From NCBI GenBank assembly GCA_000318405.1, contig KB291729.1, forward strand, positions 157,209 through 221,208: 64,000 nucleotides of DNA, in the 5' to 3' direction. This document shows, in pieces, positions 48,734 to 57,204 of this stretch (positions within the stretch are counted from its first letter, which is position 1; every line of letters begins with the position of its first letter). The notes under the pieces were generated by a model, which had not been told where the DNA came from, ran no database searches, and worked only from the letters and a program-made list of their open reading frames with translations. This DNA comes from Brevundimonas diminuta 470-4 (lineage in GTDB: Bacteria; Pseudomonadota; Alphaproteobacteria; Caulobacterales; Caulobacteraceae). A program made the position numbers and the translations under genes.

Positions 48734-49939
48734 ATGACCCCCGCCACCACGACTGCCGCCCCTGGCGGCGCCTTCAGCCTGAAGCCCCTACTGTTCACCG
48801 CGGGCGTCGGCAGCATGTCGATGATGGCCTTCGTCGCCGTGGTCGGGCCGATGGCGCGGCTGCTGGGTCTGCAGCCCTGGCATGTCGGAGCGGCGGTGAC
48901 GGCGGCGGGTCTGGCCTGGATGCTGATGGCCCGCTTCTGGGGCGCGCGCAGCGACGAGGTCGGGCGGCGCAAGGTTTTGCTGATCGCCCTGGCCGGGTTC
49001 GCCGTCAGCTATGCGGCGCTGGGCCTGTTCATGAGCGCCGCCCTGGCCCTGGTTCCGGCGGCCATCGTCAGCTTCCTGGGCATGACGGTCGCGCGCACCG
49101 CCGCCGGGGCCTTCTACGCCGCCGTGCCGCCGATCTGCGCCGCCGTGGTCGCCGACCACACGGCGCCGCAAGAGCGCGCTCGCGCCATGGGGGCCGTCGG
49201 CGCGGCCAGTTCGCTGGGCATCGTTTTCGGACCGGGTGCGGCGGGCCTGCTGGCCGGATGGAGCCTCAGCGCCTCCCTGATCATCATCTCCGCCCTACCC
49301 GTCCTGGCCTTCATCGTCGTGTGGCGGTTCCTGCCCGCCGACGCGCCGCATGAGACCCGCAGGAAGTCGGCGCTGAAGCTGTCGGACGCGCGCATCCGCC
49401 GCGCCGTCGTCACCGCCTTCGCCGCCATGTGCGGCGTCGTCGTCTGCCAGGTGGTGGTCGGCTTCCTGGCGCTGGACCGTTTCGGCCTGTCGCCCAATGA
49501 GGCGGCGCGCACGGCGGGAATCGCCCTGGCCGTGGTCGGCGTGGTGCTGTTCTCGGCCCAGATGGTGCTGCGCCGGTTGAACTGGACGCCCTCGCGCTTC
49601 ATCCGCATCGGCGGGAGCATCGCCGCCGTCGGCTTCGTCGGCGCCGCCTTCGCCGCCACGCCGGTGCAACTGTGGGTCGCCTATGGCGTCATCGCGGCAG
49701 GCATGGGCTGGGTCTATCCCTCGCAATCGGCGCTGGCCGCCAATGCGGTCGAGGCCCATGAGCAAGGCGCCGCCGCCGGGGCCGTGGGCGCGGCGCAGGG
49801 GCTCGGCGCCGTGCTGGGACCGCTGGCGGGAACCCTGGCCTATCAGGCCGCGCACGGCGCGCCTTACGCCGTATCGGCCGGCCTGATCCTGATCGCCGCC
49901 CTCTGGCCTGCGACCCGCCTCAAGGCCCACGAGGTCTGA
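48734..49939 (+). CDS. MFS transporter, candidate siderophore exporter
   Basis: The 401-residue MFS protein has 12 predicted membrane segments and motif A as GARSDEVGRRKVLLI between TM2 and TM3. TM5 has the motif C-like GIVFGPGAAGLLAG. It belongs to the DHA1-like group by length and layout. A Fur-like box precedes it and the catecholate operon lies 2 kb upstream, so an EntS-like export role is inferred from context. Sequence alone does not decide its substrate. Confidence 0.85.
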   Translation: MTPATTTAAPGGAFSLKPLLFTAGVGSMSMMAFVAVVGPMARLLGLQPWHVGAAVTAAGLAWMLMARFWGARSDEVGRRKVLLIALAGFAVSYAALGLFMSAALALVPAAIVSFLGMTVARTAAGAFYAAVPPICAAVVADHTAPQERARAMGAVGAASSLGIVFGPGAAGLLAGWSLSASLIIISALPVLAFIVVWRFLPADAPHETRRKSALKLSDARIRRAVVTAFAAMCGVVVCQVVVGFLALDRFGLSPNEAARTAGIALAVVGVVLFSAQMVLRRLNWTPSRFIRIGGSIAAVGFVGAAFAATPVQLWVAYGVIAAGMGWVYPSQSALAANAVEAHEQGAAAGAVGAAQGLGAVLGPLAGTLAYQAAHGAPYAVSAGLILIAALWPATRLKAHEV

Positions 49940-50018
49940 CGCCGAATATTGTCGCCGGGATCGGTTTGCCTCTTATATTCTGAGGATGCTGACAGATCAG
50001 CCGAACCCAGGAGGCCCC

Positions 50019-50339
50019 ATGTCAGACGGCTTTCCGCACGGAGCCGTGCATCAGGCGGCTGCGGATCTTCAGGACGCCCTGAAGGCGGACGCGGAGATTT
50101 TCGACCTGTGGCGAAACCTGACGCCGCTGGGCCGCAATGAGTTCATATGCTGGGTTGATGACGCCAAACAATCGGCGACGCGCCAGCGACGGATCGGGCG
50201 CACCGTAGAGGAACTGCGGGAGGGCAAGCGCCGTCCCTGCTGCTGGGCGGGCTGCATCCATCGCACCGACAAGGCGCCCAGCCGATGGCAGCAGGCCGTC
50301 CTGATCGACCAAAAAAGCAAGGGCGCGTCCAAGCCCTGA
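50019..50339 (+). CDS. YdeI/OmpD-associated family protein
   Basis: AGGAGG lies four bases before ATG 50019. The 106-residue protein shows the family core LWRNLTPLGRNEFICWVDDAK, then RQRRIGRTVEELREGKRRPCCWAGCIHR. The cysteine cluster CCWAGC is typical of this family. Proteins of this family have been linked to bacteriocin protection and stress, but no activity is established here. It converges on the DUF885 gene and shares a terminator with it. Confidence 0.85.
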   Translation: MSDGFPHGAVHQAAADLQDALKADAEIFDLWRNLTPLGRNEFICWVDDAKQSATRQRRIGRTVEELREGKRRPCCWAGCIHRTDKAPSRWQQAVLIDQKSKGASKP

Positions 50340-50346
50340 CGCGCCC
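50321..50346. terminator. Bidirectional terminator between the YdeI-like and DUF885 genes
   Basis: GGGCGCGTC and GACGCGCCC form a 9-base perfect stem with an 8-base loop. On the minus strand it is followed by TTGCTTTTTT, a good terminator tail for the DUF885 gene. Its left arm overlaps the last codons of the YdeI-like gene. Confidence 0.8.
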
Positions 50347-50373
50347 TCGCCTTCTCTCGTCTGTCGCCCGTAT

Positions 50374-52170
50374 CTACTGAGCGGCGACCGCCTTGGCCGT
50401 CTCAGCGGGCTTGCCGCCGCGCGCGATGAAGGCGCGCATATGCTCTTCCAGCGTGTTCAGCGGCACCGAGCCCAGAGCCAGGATTTCGTCGTGGAACGGG
50501 CGCGGATCGAAACGCTCGCCCAGGGCGGCCTCGGCCTCGCCGCGCAGACGGCGGATGGTCAGCTCGCCCAGCTTGTAGGACAGGGCCTGGCCGGGCCAGC
50601 TGATGTAACGATCCACCTCGGTCTCGACCTCGTGGCGCGACAGGGCGGTGTGCCCCGCCAGATAGTCGATGGCCTGTTCGCGCGACCAGCCCTTCAGGTG
50701 CACGCCGGTGTCGATCACCAGACGCGCCGCGCGCCACATCTCATAGCTGAGGCGGCCGAAATTCTCATAGGGCGTGCGATAGATGCCCATCTCGACGCCC
50801 AGCCATTCCGTATAGAGGCCCCAGCCCTCGCCATAGCCTGAGAAGTAGGTGTGGCGGCGGAAGGTCGGGCCTGCGTCCTGTTCCTCGGCCAACGCCATCT
50901 GGAAGCTGTGGCCCGGCGCGCACTCATGCAGGGTCAGGGCCGGGATATTGTACAGAGGCCGGCTGGGCAGGTTGTGGGTGTTCATCTGACAGGATTCCAG
51001 CCCGCCGCGCCCCGCCGTGTAGAACGGGGCCAGCGCCTCAGGCACCTGAATGATGGTGTAGCGACGGCGCGGCAGCTTGCCGATCAGCTTGCCGATCTCG
51101 CCATCGGCCCGCACCGCAACCCAGGCCGACACCATCATCAGTTCGTCCGGCGTCTTGGCGTAGAACTGCGGGTCGGTGCGCAGGAAATGCAGGAACTCGT
51201 CGAACGAGCCGGTGAAGCCCGCGTCGGCCATCGTCTGGCGCATCTCGGCCTGGATGCGGGCGACTTCGGACAGGCCGATCTGGTGGATCTCTTCGCCGCT
51301 CAGATCCAGCGTCGTGTATTTGCGGACCTGGGATTCGTAGAAGGCGACGCCGTCGGGCATGTCGCGCGCCGCCAAGGTGGTGCGGGCCCGCGGCTGGTAT
51401 TCGTTCAGATAGAAGTCCAGCAGCGACCGATAGGCCGGGATCACCGCCTCATTGATGACGGTCGCGGCCTCGGCGCGCAGACGCGCCTGGTCGGACGCCG
51501 AAACGGTCGAGGGCATCTGGCGGAAGGCGGCATAGAAGGCGTTGGCCTCGGCCGTGTCGGTGATGAAGTTGGTGATGGAGGCTTCGCGGCCTTCCAGCGT
51601 CACGCGCGGCACGCTGAAACCGCGCGCCAGGCCGTCGCGCATATTGGCCTTCTGCTGATCGAAATAGCGCGGGATGTCGCGCATCCGCGAGATAAAGGCG
51701 CTGTAGTCCTCGGCGGTGCGCAGGCTGCGGGCCTGATCCAGATAGGTCCAGAAGGAGCTGTCGCTGTTGAACGGCATCTCCCATTGGCGGGCCTGACCGT
51801 CGATCAGGGCATGCTCCAGATTGGTGCGAAAGACGGCGGCGTTGATGCGGTCCTCGGCCGACAGCTCGTCCAGCGAAATGCCGTCCAGTTGCTGCAACAG
51901 TCCGCGCACATAGGCCAGACGCTGCTGCTGGGCGGCCGGGCTGACGTCCGCCAGCCGGTCCGCCGGGCCGTATTCGCCGTCGGCGCCTTTGACCCGGCCG
52001 GTGCGGGCCATGCCGGCCTCGGTTTCCGCCTCATAGAGCGCCTTCAGCCGCGCCCCGGCCTGCTGCATCTGCGCGACGGACGGAGACGCCTCGGCGGCGA
52101 ACGCCCCAGTCGGGACCGACGCGACCAGAAGAGACGAAACGGCGCAGGCCGTCAGCAGCAGGGTTCTCAT
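50374..52170 (-). CDS. DUF885 family secreted peptidase-like protein
   Basis: ATG 52170 follows AGGAA and begins a signal peptide (MRTLLLTACAVSSLLVASVPTGAFAA) in a 598-residue protein; the upstream frame extension is arginine-rich and unsupported. The family motif LHECAPGHSFQ, a variant HExxxGH zinc site, and the downstream FSGYGEGWGLYTEWLG, with a glutamate positioned as a further zinc ligand, are present. DUF885 proteins are predicted metallopeptidases of unknown substrate. It shares direction with the large metalloprotease gene 53 bases upstream. Confidence 0.88.
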   Translation of the reverse strand: MRTLLLTACAVSSLLVASVPTGAFAAEASPSVAQMQQAGARLKALYEAETEAGMARTGRVKGADGEYGPADRLADVSPAAQQQRLAYVRGLLQQLDGISLDELSAEDRINAAVFRTNLEHALIDGQARQWEMPFNSDSSFWTYLDQARSLRTAEDYSAFISRMRDIPRYFDQQKANMRDGLARGFSVPRVTLEGREASITNFITDTAEANAFYAAFRQMPSTVSASDQARLRAEAATVINEAVIPAYRSLLDFYLNEYQPRARTTLAARDMPDGVAFYESQVRKYTTLDLSGEEIHQIGLSEVARIQAEMRQTMADAGFTGSFDEFLHFLRTDPQFYAKTPDELMMVSAWVAVRADGEIGKLIGKLPRRRYTIIQVPEALAPFYTAGRGGLESCQMNTHNLPSRPLYNIPALTLHECAPGHSFQMALAEEQDAGPTFRRHTYFSGYGEGWGLYTEWLGVEMGIYRTPYENFGRLSYEMWRAARLVIDTGVHLKGWSREQAIDYLAGHTALSRHEVETEVDRYISWPGQALSYKLGELTIRRLRGEAEAALGERFDPRPFHDEILALGSVPLNTLEEHMRAFIARGGKPAETAKAVAAQ

Positions 52171-52223
52171 GATACTGTTCCTATTCTTACCAGCACGGGC
52201 GTCGGCCGAAGCCTGCGCCAGCG

Positions 52224-54701
52224 TCAATGCCACTCGCCGCCGCCGATCGGCGCGCCCGGCGGAACCGGCTGAGCGACCGGCAAGGTCGCGCTGAGCGCCT
52301 TCAGCCCCTCGACCGGTCCAGTCAGGGCTTCGGCCAGATAGGCGCACTGCGCCGTCTCCAGCCGATCGCCACGGCAGCGTTTCAACTGTTCGCCGAAGCG
52401 GCGGGCGCTGTCGCGCACCACGCCCTGAGCGGTCGAAGACAGGTCCTTGCCCTGCATCAGGGCCGACAGATGGGCGGCGTAACGAGCGCGGGCCACGCGG
52501 CGCAACTCGGCCTGACGCGGGTTGAGGACGGCGCCCGGGCCGACGGCCTGCACCACCCGATCCAGCGTCTCGACCAGACCCAGCTGGCCCGGATCGCGGC
52601 GCTGCTGTTCGATCAGACGATTCAGCCGCTCGGGCGCCAGCAGGGTCTCGAACACCACCTCGGTCGCCGCCGCCGCCGCCGAGGACGGGTCGAACACGGC
52701 GTCGGTCTTGCCCTCGAACAGTTCGATCTGGGTCTGGCGATCCGGATTGCCGGACTGGGCCGAGGAAAGCAGGTCGATCAGGTCGTCTCTGAGATCCAGT
52801 TCGGCCGGAGACAGCGCCTGCATCAGGGCCTCCAGAGCCGCGCGCTGCTTGTCGGCTGGCACGACCTCGGCCCGCTCATGCCCGGCCCCGCTGACGGCGT
52901 AGCTGTAGTCGACGCCGCCGATCTGTCGCCCGACCGCCGTGGTCTGATAGCGGTGATACAGATAGATCGGCACGATGACCCGGCGCAGGTCCGCCGCCGG
53001 GGCCCCGGCCGGCAGATTGCCCAGGCCGAAACGCGACAGGGCGATGCGGCGCACCGCCATGGTGTTGGCGAACTCAGCCACCGGGTCTTCGCCATTGTCC
53101 CACATGGCGCCGTAAGGCTGAAGGCTGCCCAGCGGGCGGGTGTCGCTGTCGCCGACGAAGCGATAGCCCTTTCCTTGCGCCTCTGCCGCCAGGGCCAGAC
53201 GCCGCGCCTGCGGATCCTGACCCGGCGTATCGCCATACAGCCAGTCGATGGCGTAGCGGTCCCAGGCGCCGACGCCGGTCGTATAGGCCTGGCTGAAGTC
53301 CAGCCGGTCGCCGTCGGCGATCACCCAGGGCGCGGGATAGTCCATGACCGAGGCCCGCCCTTCATAGGTCGAGGCGGCGAAGTTGTGTGCCAGGCCGATC
53401 GAGTGGCCGATCTCATGCGCCGACAGGTGACGCAGGCGGTGATAGGCCAGACGGTCGGGGTCGTCCTCGGCCCCTGTCCCGGCGCGGGCGGCGCCGACCA
53501 GCCCCTCGATGATCATCTTGTCCTGACGGTCGCGCAGCGAGCCCAGTTGCACCACGCCGCGCACGATCTCGCCGGTGCGCGGATCGCTGACCGTGCTGCC
53601 GGTCGACCAGCCGCGCGTCTCGCGGTGGACCCAGGCGATGATGCTGTAGCGGGCGTCCATCGGATGCGCCCCTTCAGGCAGCACCTCGACCCGGAAGGCG
53701 TTCTGATATCCCGCCTCTTCAAAGGCCTGCGCCCACCAGGCGCCGCCCTCGATCAGGGCTTCGCGAATGGCCACGGGCGCGGCGCGGTCGACGTAGAAGA
53801 CGATCGGCTTCTTGACCGGCGAACGGGCGGCCGAGGGATCGGTCTTCTCCAGCCGGAAGCGGCGCGCCATCCGCTTCATCACCGGCTGATCCAGAGGCGC
53901 GGCGAAATCCACCGCCATCGCCTGGCTGATGCTGCCGCCGCGCGGATCGTGCGGCACGGTCTGGAAACCGTCGTCCGGCAGGCGGATGAAGGAGTGCTGG
54001 ACCGTCAGGGTGACGGCGCGCGAATCCGGCGCGATGCGCGACAGCTCGCCGCCCGGCTCGTCGCTGGTGAAGGTCTGGATCGTCTGAAGTTCGACGTTGT
54101 CGGGGAAGACCAGGGTCTGATCCAGCGCCAGGTGCCCCAGGTCCTGCGCCGCCTTGAACGAACCGAGGTTGGCCCGCTTCAGCCGCCCGGCGATATTGAC
54201 CGCGTCGCGCGTCAGGAAGCCGGACAGATCGACGACGACCGAGCCGTCGGCGCCTGTCTCGATCACATCCGTCGCCCACACGGTCGAGGGAGCGAAGGAG
54301 GCGGCGACCGCCCTCTGTTCGTCGTCGCTGGCGTCAAAGGCGCGGAAGCGGTGATTCTCGAACCGGGCGAAGACCCGGCCGCCGACCTTGTGGAAGGCCA
54401 CGATCTGAGTCTGGCCCAGGCCAGATCGGTCCAGCCCGGCGTTATCCATGCCCAGTCCCGCCGACAGCCCCGGCTGATACAGGTATCGGCCGATCACGCC
54501 CTCCGCGTCCGGGGGCGACAGACGCGCCAGAACCCGGCCCTTCTCGCGGTCCAGCCGCACGCCGAACAGGCCGTCCTGCCAGGCGGCCGTGGCCGCCGCC
54601 GTCGCGGGCGCGGACTGCCCCGTCGCCTGTGTCGACGCCTGAGCCGAAGCCCCCAGCATCACCAGACCGGCGACGCTCGCCAGCAGAACCTTGCGTAACA
54701 T
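52224..54701 (-). CDS. Zinc-dependent secreted metalloprotease (DUF5117/DUF4953 type)
   Basis: The 825-residue protein has a signal peptide ending around SAQAST. A DUF5117-like beta-rich N-terminal part (about 45-330) precedes the protease core. The zinc site is HEIGHSIGLAHN, with the downstream Met-turn-like SVMDYPAPW. The C-terminal half is helical. It is exported and likely degrades peptides or envelope proteins. It appears to be in the same transcription unit as the DUF885 gene, giving two peptidase-like secreted enzymes side by side. Confidence 0.9.
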   Translation of the reverse strand: MLRKVLLASVAGLVMLGASAQASTQATGQSAPATAAATAAWQDGLFGVRLDREKGRVLARLSPPDAEGVIGRYLYQPGLSAGLGMDNAGLDRSGLGQTQIVAFHKVGGRVFARFENHRFRAFDASDDEQRAVAASFAPSTVWATDVIETGADGSVVVDLSGFLTRDAVNIAGRLKRANLGSFKAAQDLGHLALDQTLVFPDNVELQTIQTFTSDEPGGELSRIAPDSRAVTLTVQHSFIRLPDDGFQTVPHDPRGGSISQAMAVDFAAPLDQPVMKRMARRFRLEKTDPSAARSPVKKPIVFYVDRAAPVAIREALIEGGAWWAQAFEEAGYQNAFRVEVLPEGAHPMDARYSIIAWVHRETRGWSTGSTVSDPRTGEIVRGVVQLGSLRDRQDKMIIEGLVGAARAGTGAEDDPDRLAYHRLRHLSAHEIGHSIGLAHNFAASTYEGRASVMDYPAPWVIADGDRLDFSQAYTTGVGAWDRYAIDWLYGDTPGQDPQARRLALAAEAQGKGYRFVGDSDTRPLGSLQPYGAMWDNGEDPVAEFANTMAVRRIALSRFGLGNLPAGAPAADLRRVIVPIYLYHRYQTTAVGRQIGGVDYSYAVSGAGHERAEVVPADKQRAALEALMQALSPAELDLRDDLIDLLSSAQSGNPDRQTQIELFEGKTDAVFDPSSAAAAATEVVFETLLAPERLNRLIEQQRRDPGQLGLVETLDRVVQAVGPGAVLNPRQAELRRVARARYAAHLSALMQGKDLSSTAQGVVRDSARRFGEQLKRCRGDRLETAQCAYLAEALTGPVEGLKALSATLPVAQPVPPGAPIGGGEWH

Positions 54702-54888
54702 CGGCTTCCCCCTCCGACCGCTTGAACTGCCGCGTTCAGAACACTGAACGCCTGCAAGCGCAAGCCAGCCCAGCCCTTCGATCGAATAATGTATCTGAAG
54801 ATTTCCCCCGCAGGGCGCTTTTGACGTCGGCCTCAGCCGTCTGCTGGCTCGATGCTCCGACCCTTTCCGCCGAACGGCAAAGGCGCGC

Positions 54889-54913
54889 GGAACCGTCAGC
54901 CACGCCTGTCGTT
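54889..54913 (+). promoter_or_regulatory. EcfG/SigT-type general stress promoter
   Basis: GGAAC and CGTT are separated by exactly 16 bases, the alphaproteobacterial EcfG consensus. The -10 ends 25 bases before the DUF1328 start codon. DUF1328 proteins are often stress-induced, which supports the call. Confidence 0.75.
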
Positions 54914-54938
54914 GGGCCTGGGTACGAAGGAGAACGAC

Positions 54939-55112
54939 ATGATTAAATGGGCCATCATCTTCGCCATCATCGCCGTTGTCGCCGGCCTGCTCGGCTTCGG
55001 CGGGATTGCGGGCGCCGCAGCGGGCATCGCCAAATTCCTGGCTGTTCTGGCGCTGATCATCTTCGCGATCTTCCTGGTGCTCGGCTTCACGGTGGCGAAG
55101 AAGGTCACCTAG
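54939..55112 (+). CDS. DUF1328 (YtjA-like) small membrane protein
   Basis: AAGGAG precedes ATG 54939. The 57-residue protein is almost wholly two membrane helices: [31 protein letters not shown] and [31 protein letters not shown] is the family hallmark. Function is unknown. An EcfG-type promoter lies immediately upstream and a strong hairpin follows. Confidence 0.92.
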   Translation: MIKWAIIFAIIAVVAGLLGFGGIAGAAAGIAKFLAVLALIIFAIFLVLGFTVAKKVT

Positions 55113-55121
55113 AACGAACCT

Positions 55122-55148
55122 GCCGCCCTGTTCGCTGAACAGGGCGGC
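55122..55148. terminator. Bidirectional terminator hairpin
   Basis: GCCGCCCTGTTC and GAACAGGGCGGC form a perfect 12-base stem closed by GCT. It lies 9 bases after the DUF1328 stop and 9 bases before the end of the convergent kinase gene. No T tract is evident on either side. Confidence 0.75.
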
Positions 55149-55157
55149 CGTATTCGT

Positions 55158-56492
55158 TCAGCTATCGTCGGATACGCTCTCTGACCGGCGCCGCCTTAGG
55201 GCGAACCCGTGCAACTCCACCCGCAGGCCGCCCCGCGCAGACGGCGCGAACCGGACGGCGCCTCCATGCGCCTTCACGGCTGAGACCACGATCGACAGCC
55301 CCAGGCCGCTGCCGCCGCCGGGGCTGCCCGACGGCCGGAAGAATCTCTGTCCTAGCCGTTCCAGATCGGCGGTGGAGACGCCCGGCCCGTCATCGTCGAC
55401 GGCGATGACGGCGAACGGTCCCTCGCCCTGTATCGAAAGGCTGATGCGGTTGCGGGCGAACTGCCGGGCATTGGCCAGCAGATTGTCCGCCACAAGGCTG
55501 AAGCGATCAGGATCGGCGAAGACCTCGATCTCAGCCTCCGGCAACTGAAGTCGCGGCTCCGCCCCAAGGGCCTCGAAGTGAGCAGCGAGACCCGTCCATC
55601 GCTTTTGGCGATCATCAATGGCGGTCACGTCCTCGCGCGCAAGGGCGAGCAGCCCGGTGACCAGACGCGCGGTTCGGTCGACCGAGACCTGTATCTGCTC
55701 CAGCGCATGCCGACGCGCCTGCGCATCGTCCGTGGCGGCGGCGATCTGGGCCTGAATGCGCAGCCCCGCCAGCGGCGTGCGCAGTTCGTGCGCGGCGGCG
55801 GCCGTAAACTCCGTTTCCCGCAACCGGGCCGCGCGCACCCTGTCCATCAGGGCGTCCAGAGACTGCACAAAGGGCTGAAGATCAGACCCGCCCGGCGCCA
55901 CGCCGATGGGCGACAGGTCGTCGGCGTCCCGTTCGGTCAGGATGCGGGTCATCTGACGGACAGGCCTCAACCCGGCTCCTACCGACCACCAGATCAGCAC
56001 GCCCAGTGCAGCCAGCCCCAGAACCGCCGGACCGATCAGGCCTGTGACGACGCTGCTGACCAGGTGCTCGCGGATCGTCAGACTGTCTCCGACCATCACG
56101 CGATAGCCGTCGTCCGGCATATGCACAGTGTAGACCCGCCACCGCTCGCCTTCGATCACCCGCTCTGAGAAACCGTCCTCGTCCGGCGCCAGACTCTCGG
56201 ACGGAGCGTTCTGGGAACGCGCGATGAGTTCGCCGTTCACCGTCCATATCTGACACGACAGCTGCCGCTCATAGGCAGGAACAGGCCCCGGAAGAGCCGG
56301 ATTCACCACCGTCTCCATCTCGCCCGTACGCATCAGGGAGGAGACCATGCGCGCCGATTCCATCAGGCGCCGGTCCAGCACGCGCTGAACCTCATGGCGG
56401 GTGTGGATCTCCACCCAGACCACCGCCGCGCCCCACACCAGGGCGGTCACGACCGCCAGAATGGCGAACAGCCTGATCCGGATGGAGGTCAT
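55158..56492 (-). CDS. Sensor histidine kinase, QseC/PmrB-like
   Basis: The 444-residue kinase has TM1 (about 6-26), a periplasmic domain (about 27-145) of the QseC type (YERQLSCQIWTVNGELIARSQ, then SERVIEGERWRVYTV), TM2 (about 148-172), and the H-box AAHELRTPLAG with His235. The ATP-binding domain shows LLANARQFA, DDDGPGVS and GSGLGLSIV. Cys80 is the only periplasmic cysteine. Its start overlaps the response-regulator gene by four bases. The neighbouring thiol-redox genes suggest an envelope redox or metal signal, which is inference. Confidence 0.92.
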   Translation of the reverse strand: MTSIRIRLFAILAVVTALVWGAAVVWVEIHTRHEVQRVLDRRLMESARMVSSLMRTGEMETVVNPALPGPVPAYERQLSCQIWTVNGELIARSQNAPSESLAPDEDGFSERVIEGERWRVYTVHMPDDGYRVMVGDSLTIREHLVSSVVTGLIGPAVLGLAALGVLIWWSVGAGLRPVRQMTRILTERDADDLSPIGVAPGGSDLQPFVQSLDALMDRVRAARLRETEFTAAAAHELRTPLAGLRIQAQIAAATDDAQARRHALEQIQVSVDRTARLVTGLLALAREDVTAIDDRQKRWTGLAAHFEALGAEPRLQLPEAEIEVFADPDRFSLVADNLLANARQFARNRISLSIQGEGPFAVIAVDDDGPGVSTADLERLGQRFFRPSGSPGGGSGLGLSIVVSAVKAHGGAVRFAPSARGGLRVELHGFALRRRRSESVSDDS

Positions 56493-57142
56493 TGCAGGGT
56501 GTATCCCACGCCGCGCACCGTGCGGATGAAGGCGGAACCCAGCTTGGCCCGCAGATGGTGAACGTGAACCTCGACCGCGTTGGAGCCGATCTCCTCCTGC
56601 CAGCCATAGAGACGCTCCTCCAGCTGGTTGCGCGATTGCACGGCCGAGGGCCGCTCCATCAGGGCCTCCAGGATGGCGAACTCTCGACGCGACAGCGGCA
56701 GATCCTGTTCGCCGCGCCAGGCCAGCCGCGCCTTCGGGTCCAGCGTAACGTCCTTGTGCGTCAGGGCCGGGCGCGATCGCCCCAGCAGCCGACGCCGCAC
56801 CGCCCGCAGCCGGGCCGCCAGTTCGTCCAGATCAAACGGCTTGCCCACATAGTCGTCGGCGCCTGCGTCCAGACCGCCGATCCGGTCCCGGCTTTCGTCG
56901 CGCGCCGACAGAATGACCACCCCGACGTCCATGTCGCGCTCCCGCACGAAACGCAGGACCTGAAGGCCGTCGCCATCGGGCAGATTGAGGTCCAGGACGA
57001 CGGCGTCGAACGCCGAGCTTTCAAGGGCGGCCAGGGCGTCCTCGATGCGGGTCATGGCCTCGACCGTCCAGCCGCACGCCGTCAGGCCGACCTGAAGGCC
57101 GTCCGAAAGCACCGGGTCATCTTCCACTATGAGCAGTCTCAT
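56489..57142 (-). CDS. Response regulator, QseB/PmrA subfamily
   Basis: The 217-residue regulator has the receiver acidic pair (IVEDDP), phosphoacceptor Asp51 in VVLDLNLPDGDG, and VGKPFDL. The C-terminal winged helix contains LPLSRREFAILEAL, SRNQLEERLYGW and SNAVEVHVHHLRAKLG with TVRGVGYTLQ, close to QseB/PmrA/BasR. Members of this branch bind CTTAAG-type direct repeats. It is divergent from dsbD, with one such box in the shared 62-base gap. Confidence 0.94.
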   Translation of the reverse strand: MRLLIVEDDPVLSDGLQVGLTACGWTVEAMTRIEDALAALESSAFDAVVLDLNLPDGDGLQVLRFVRERDMDVGVVILSARDESRDRIGGLDAGADDYVGKPFDLDELAARLRAVRRRLLGRSRPALTHKDVTLDPKARLAWRGEQDLPLSRREFAILEALMERPSAVQSRNQLEERLYGWQEEIGSNAVEVHVHHLRAKLGSAFIRTVRGVGYTLQ

Positions 57143-57165
57143 GCCTTATGCCTTCCGCCGCCCGG

Positions 57166-57182
57166 CTTAAGCCTGACTTAAG
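57166..57182. promoter_or_regulatory. PmrA-type box before dsbD and the two-component operon
   Basis: CTTAAG-CCTGA-CTTAAG: two hexamers 11 bases apart, the PmrA/QseB box layout. It is 23 bases from either start codon in the divergent gap. An identical 17-base copy lies at 59979. Confidence 0.85.
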
Positions 57183-57204
57183 CTCTTACGCCGACCCCGG
57201 AAGC

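Noticed and set aside
52227..54698. 823-codon frame opposite the metalloprotease
   Set aside because: It mirrors the real gene almost end to end and has the composition of an antisense shadow. The minus strand carries the signal peptide and HEIGHSIGLAHN.
57166..57182. Simple CTTAAG restriction-site coincidence
   Set aside because: The 17-base sequence recurs identically before a functionally linked gene and has the 11-base hexamer spacing of this regulator class, so I kept it as a real signal.
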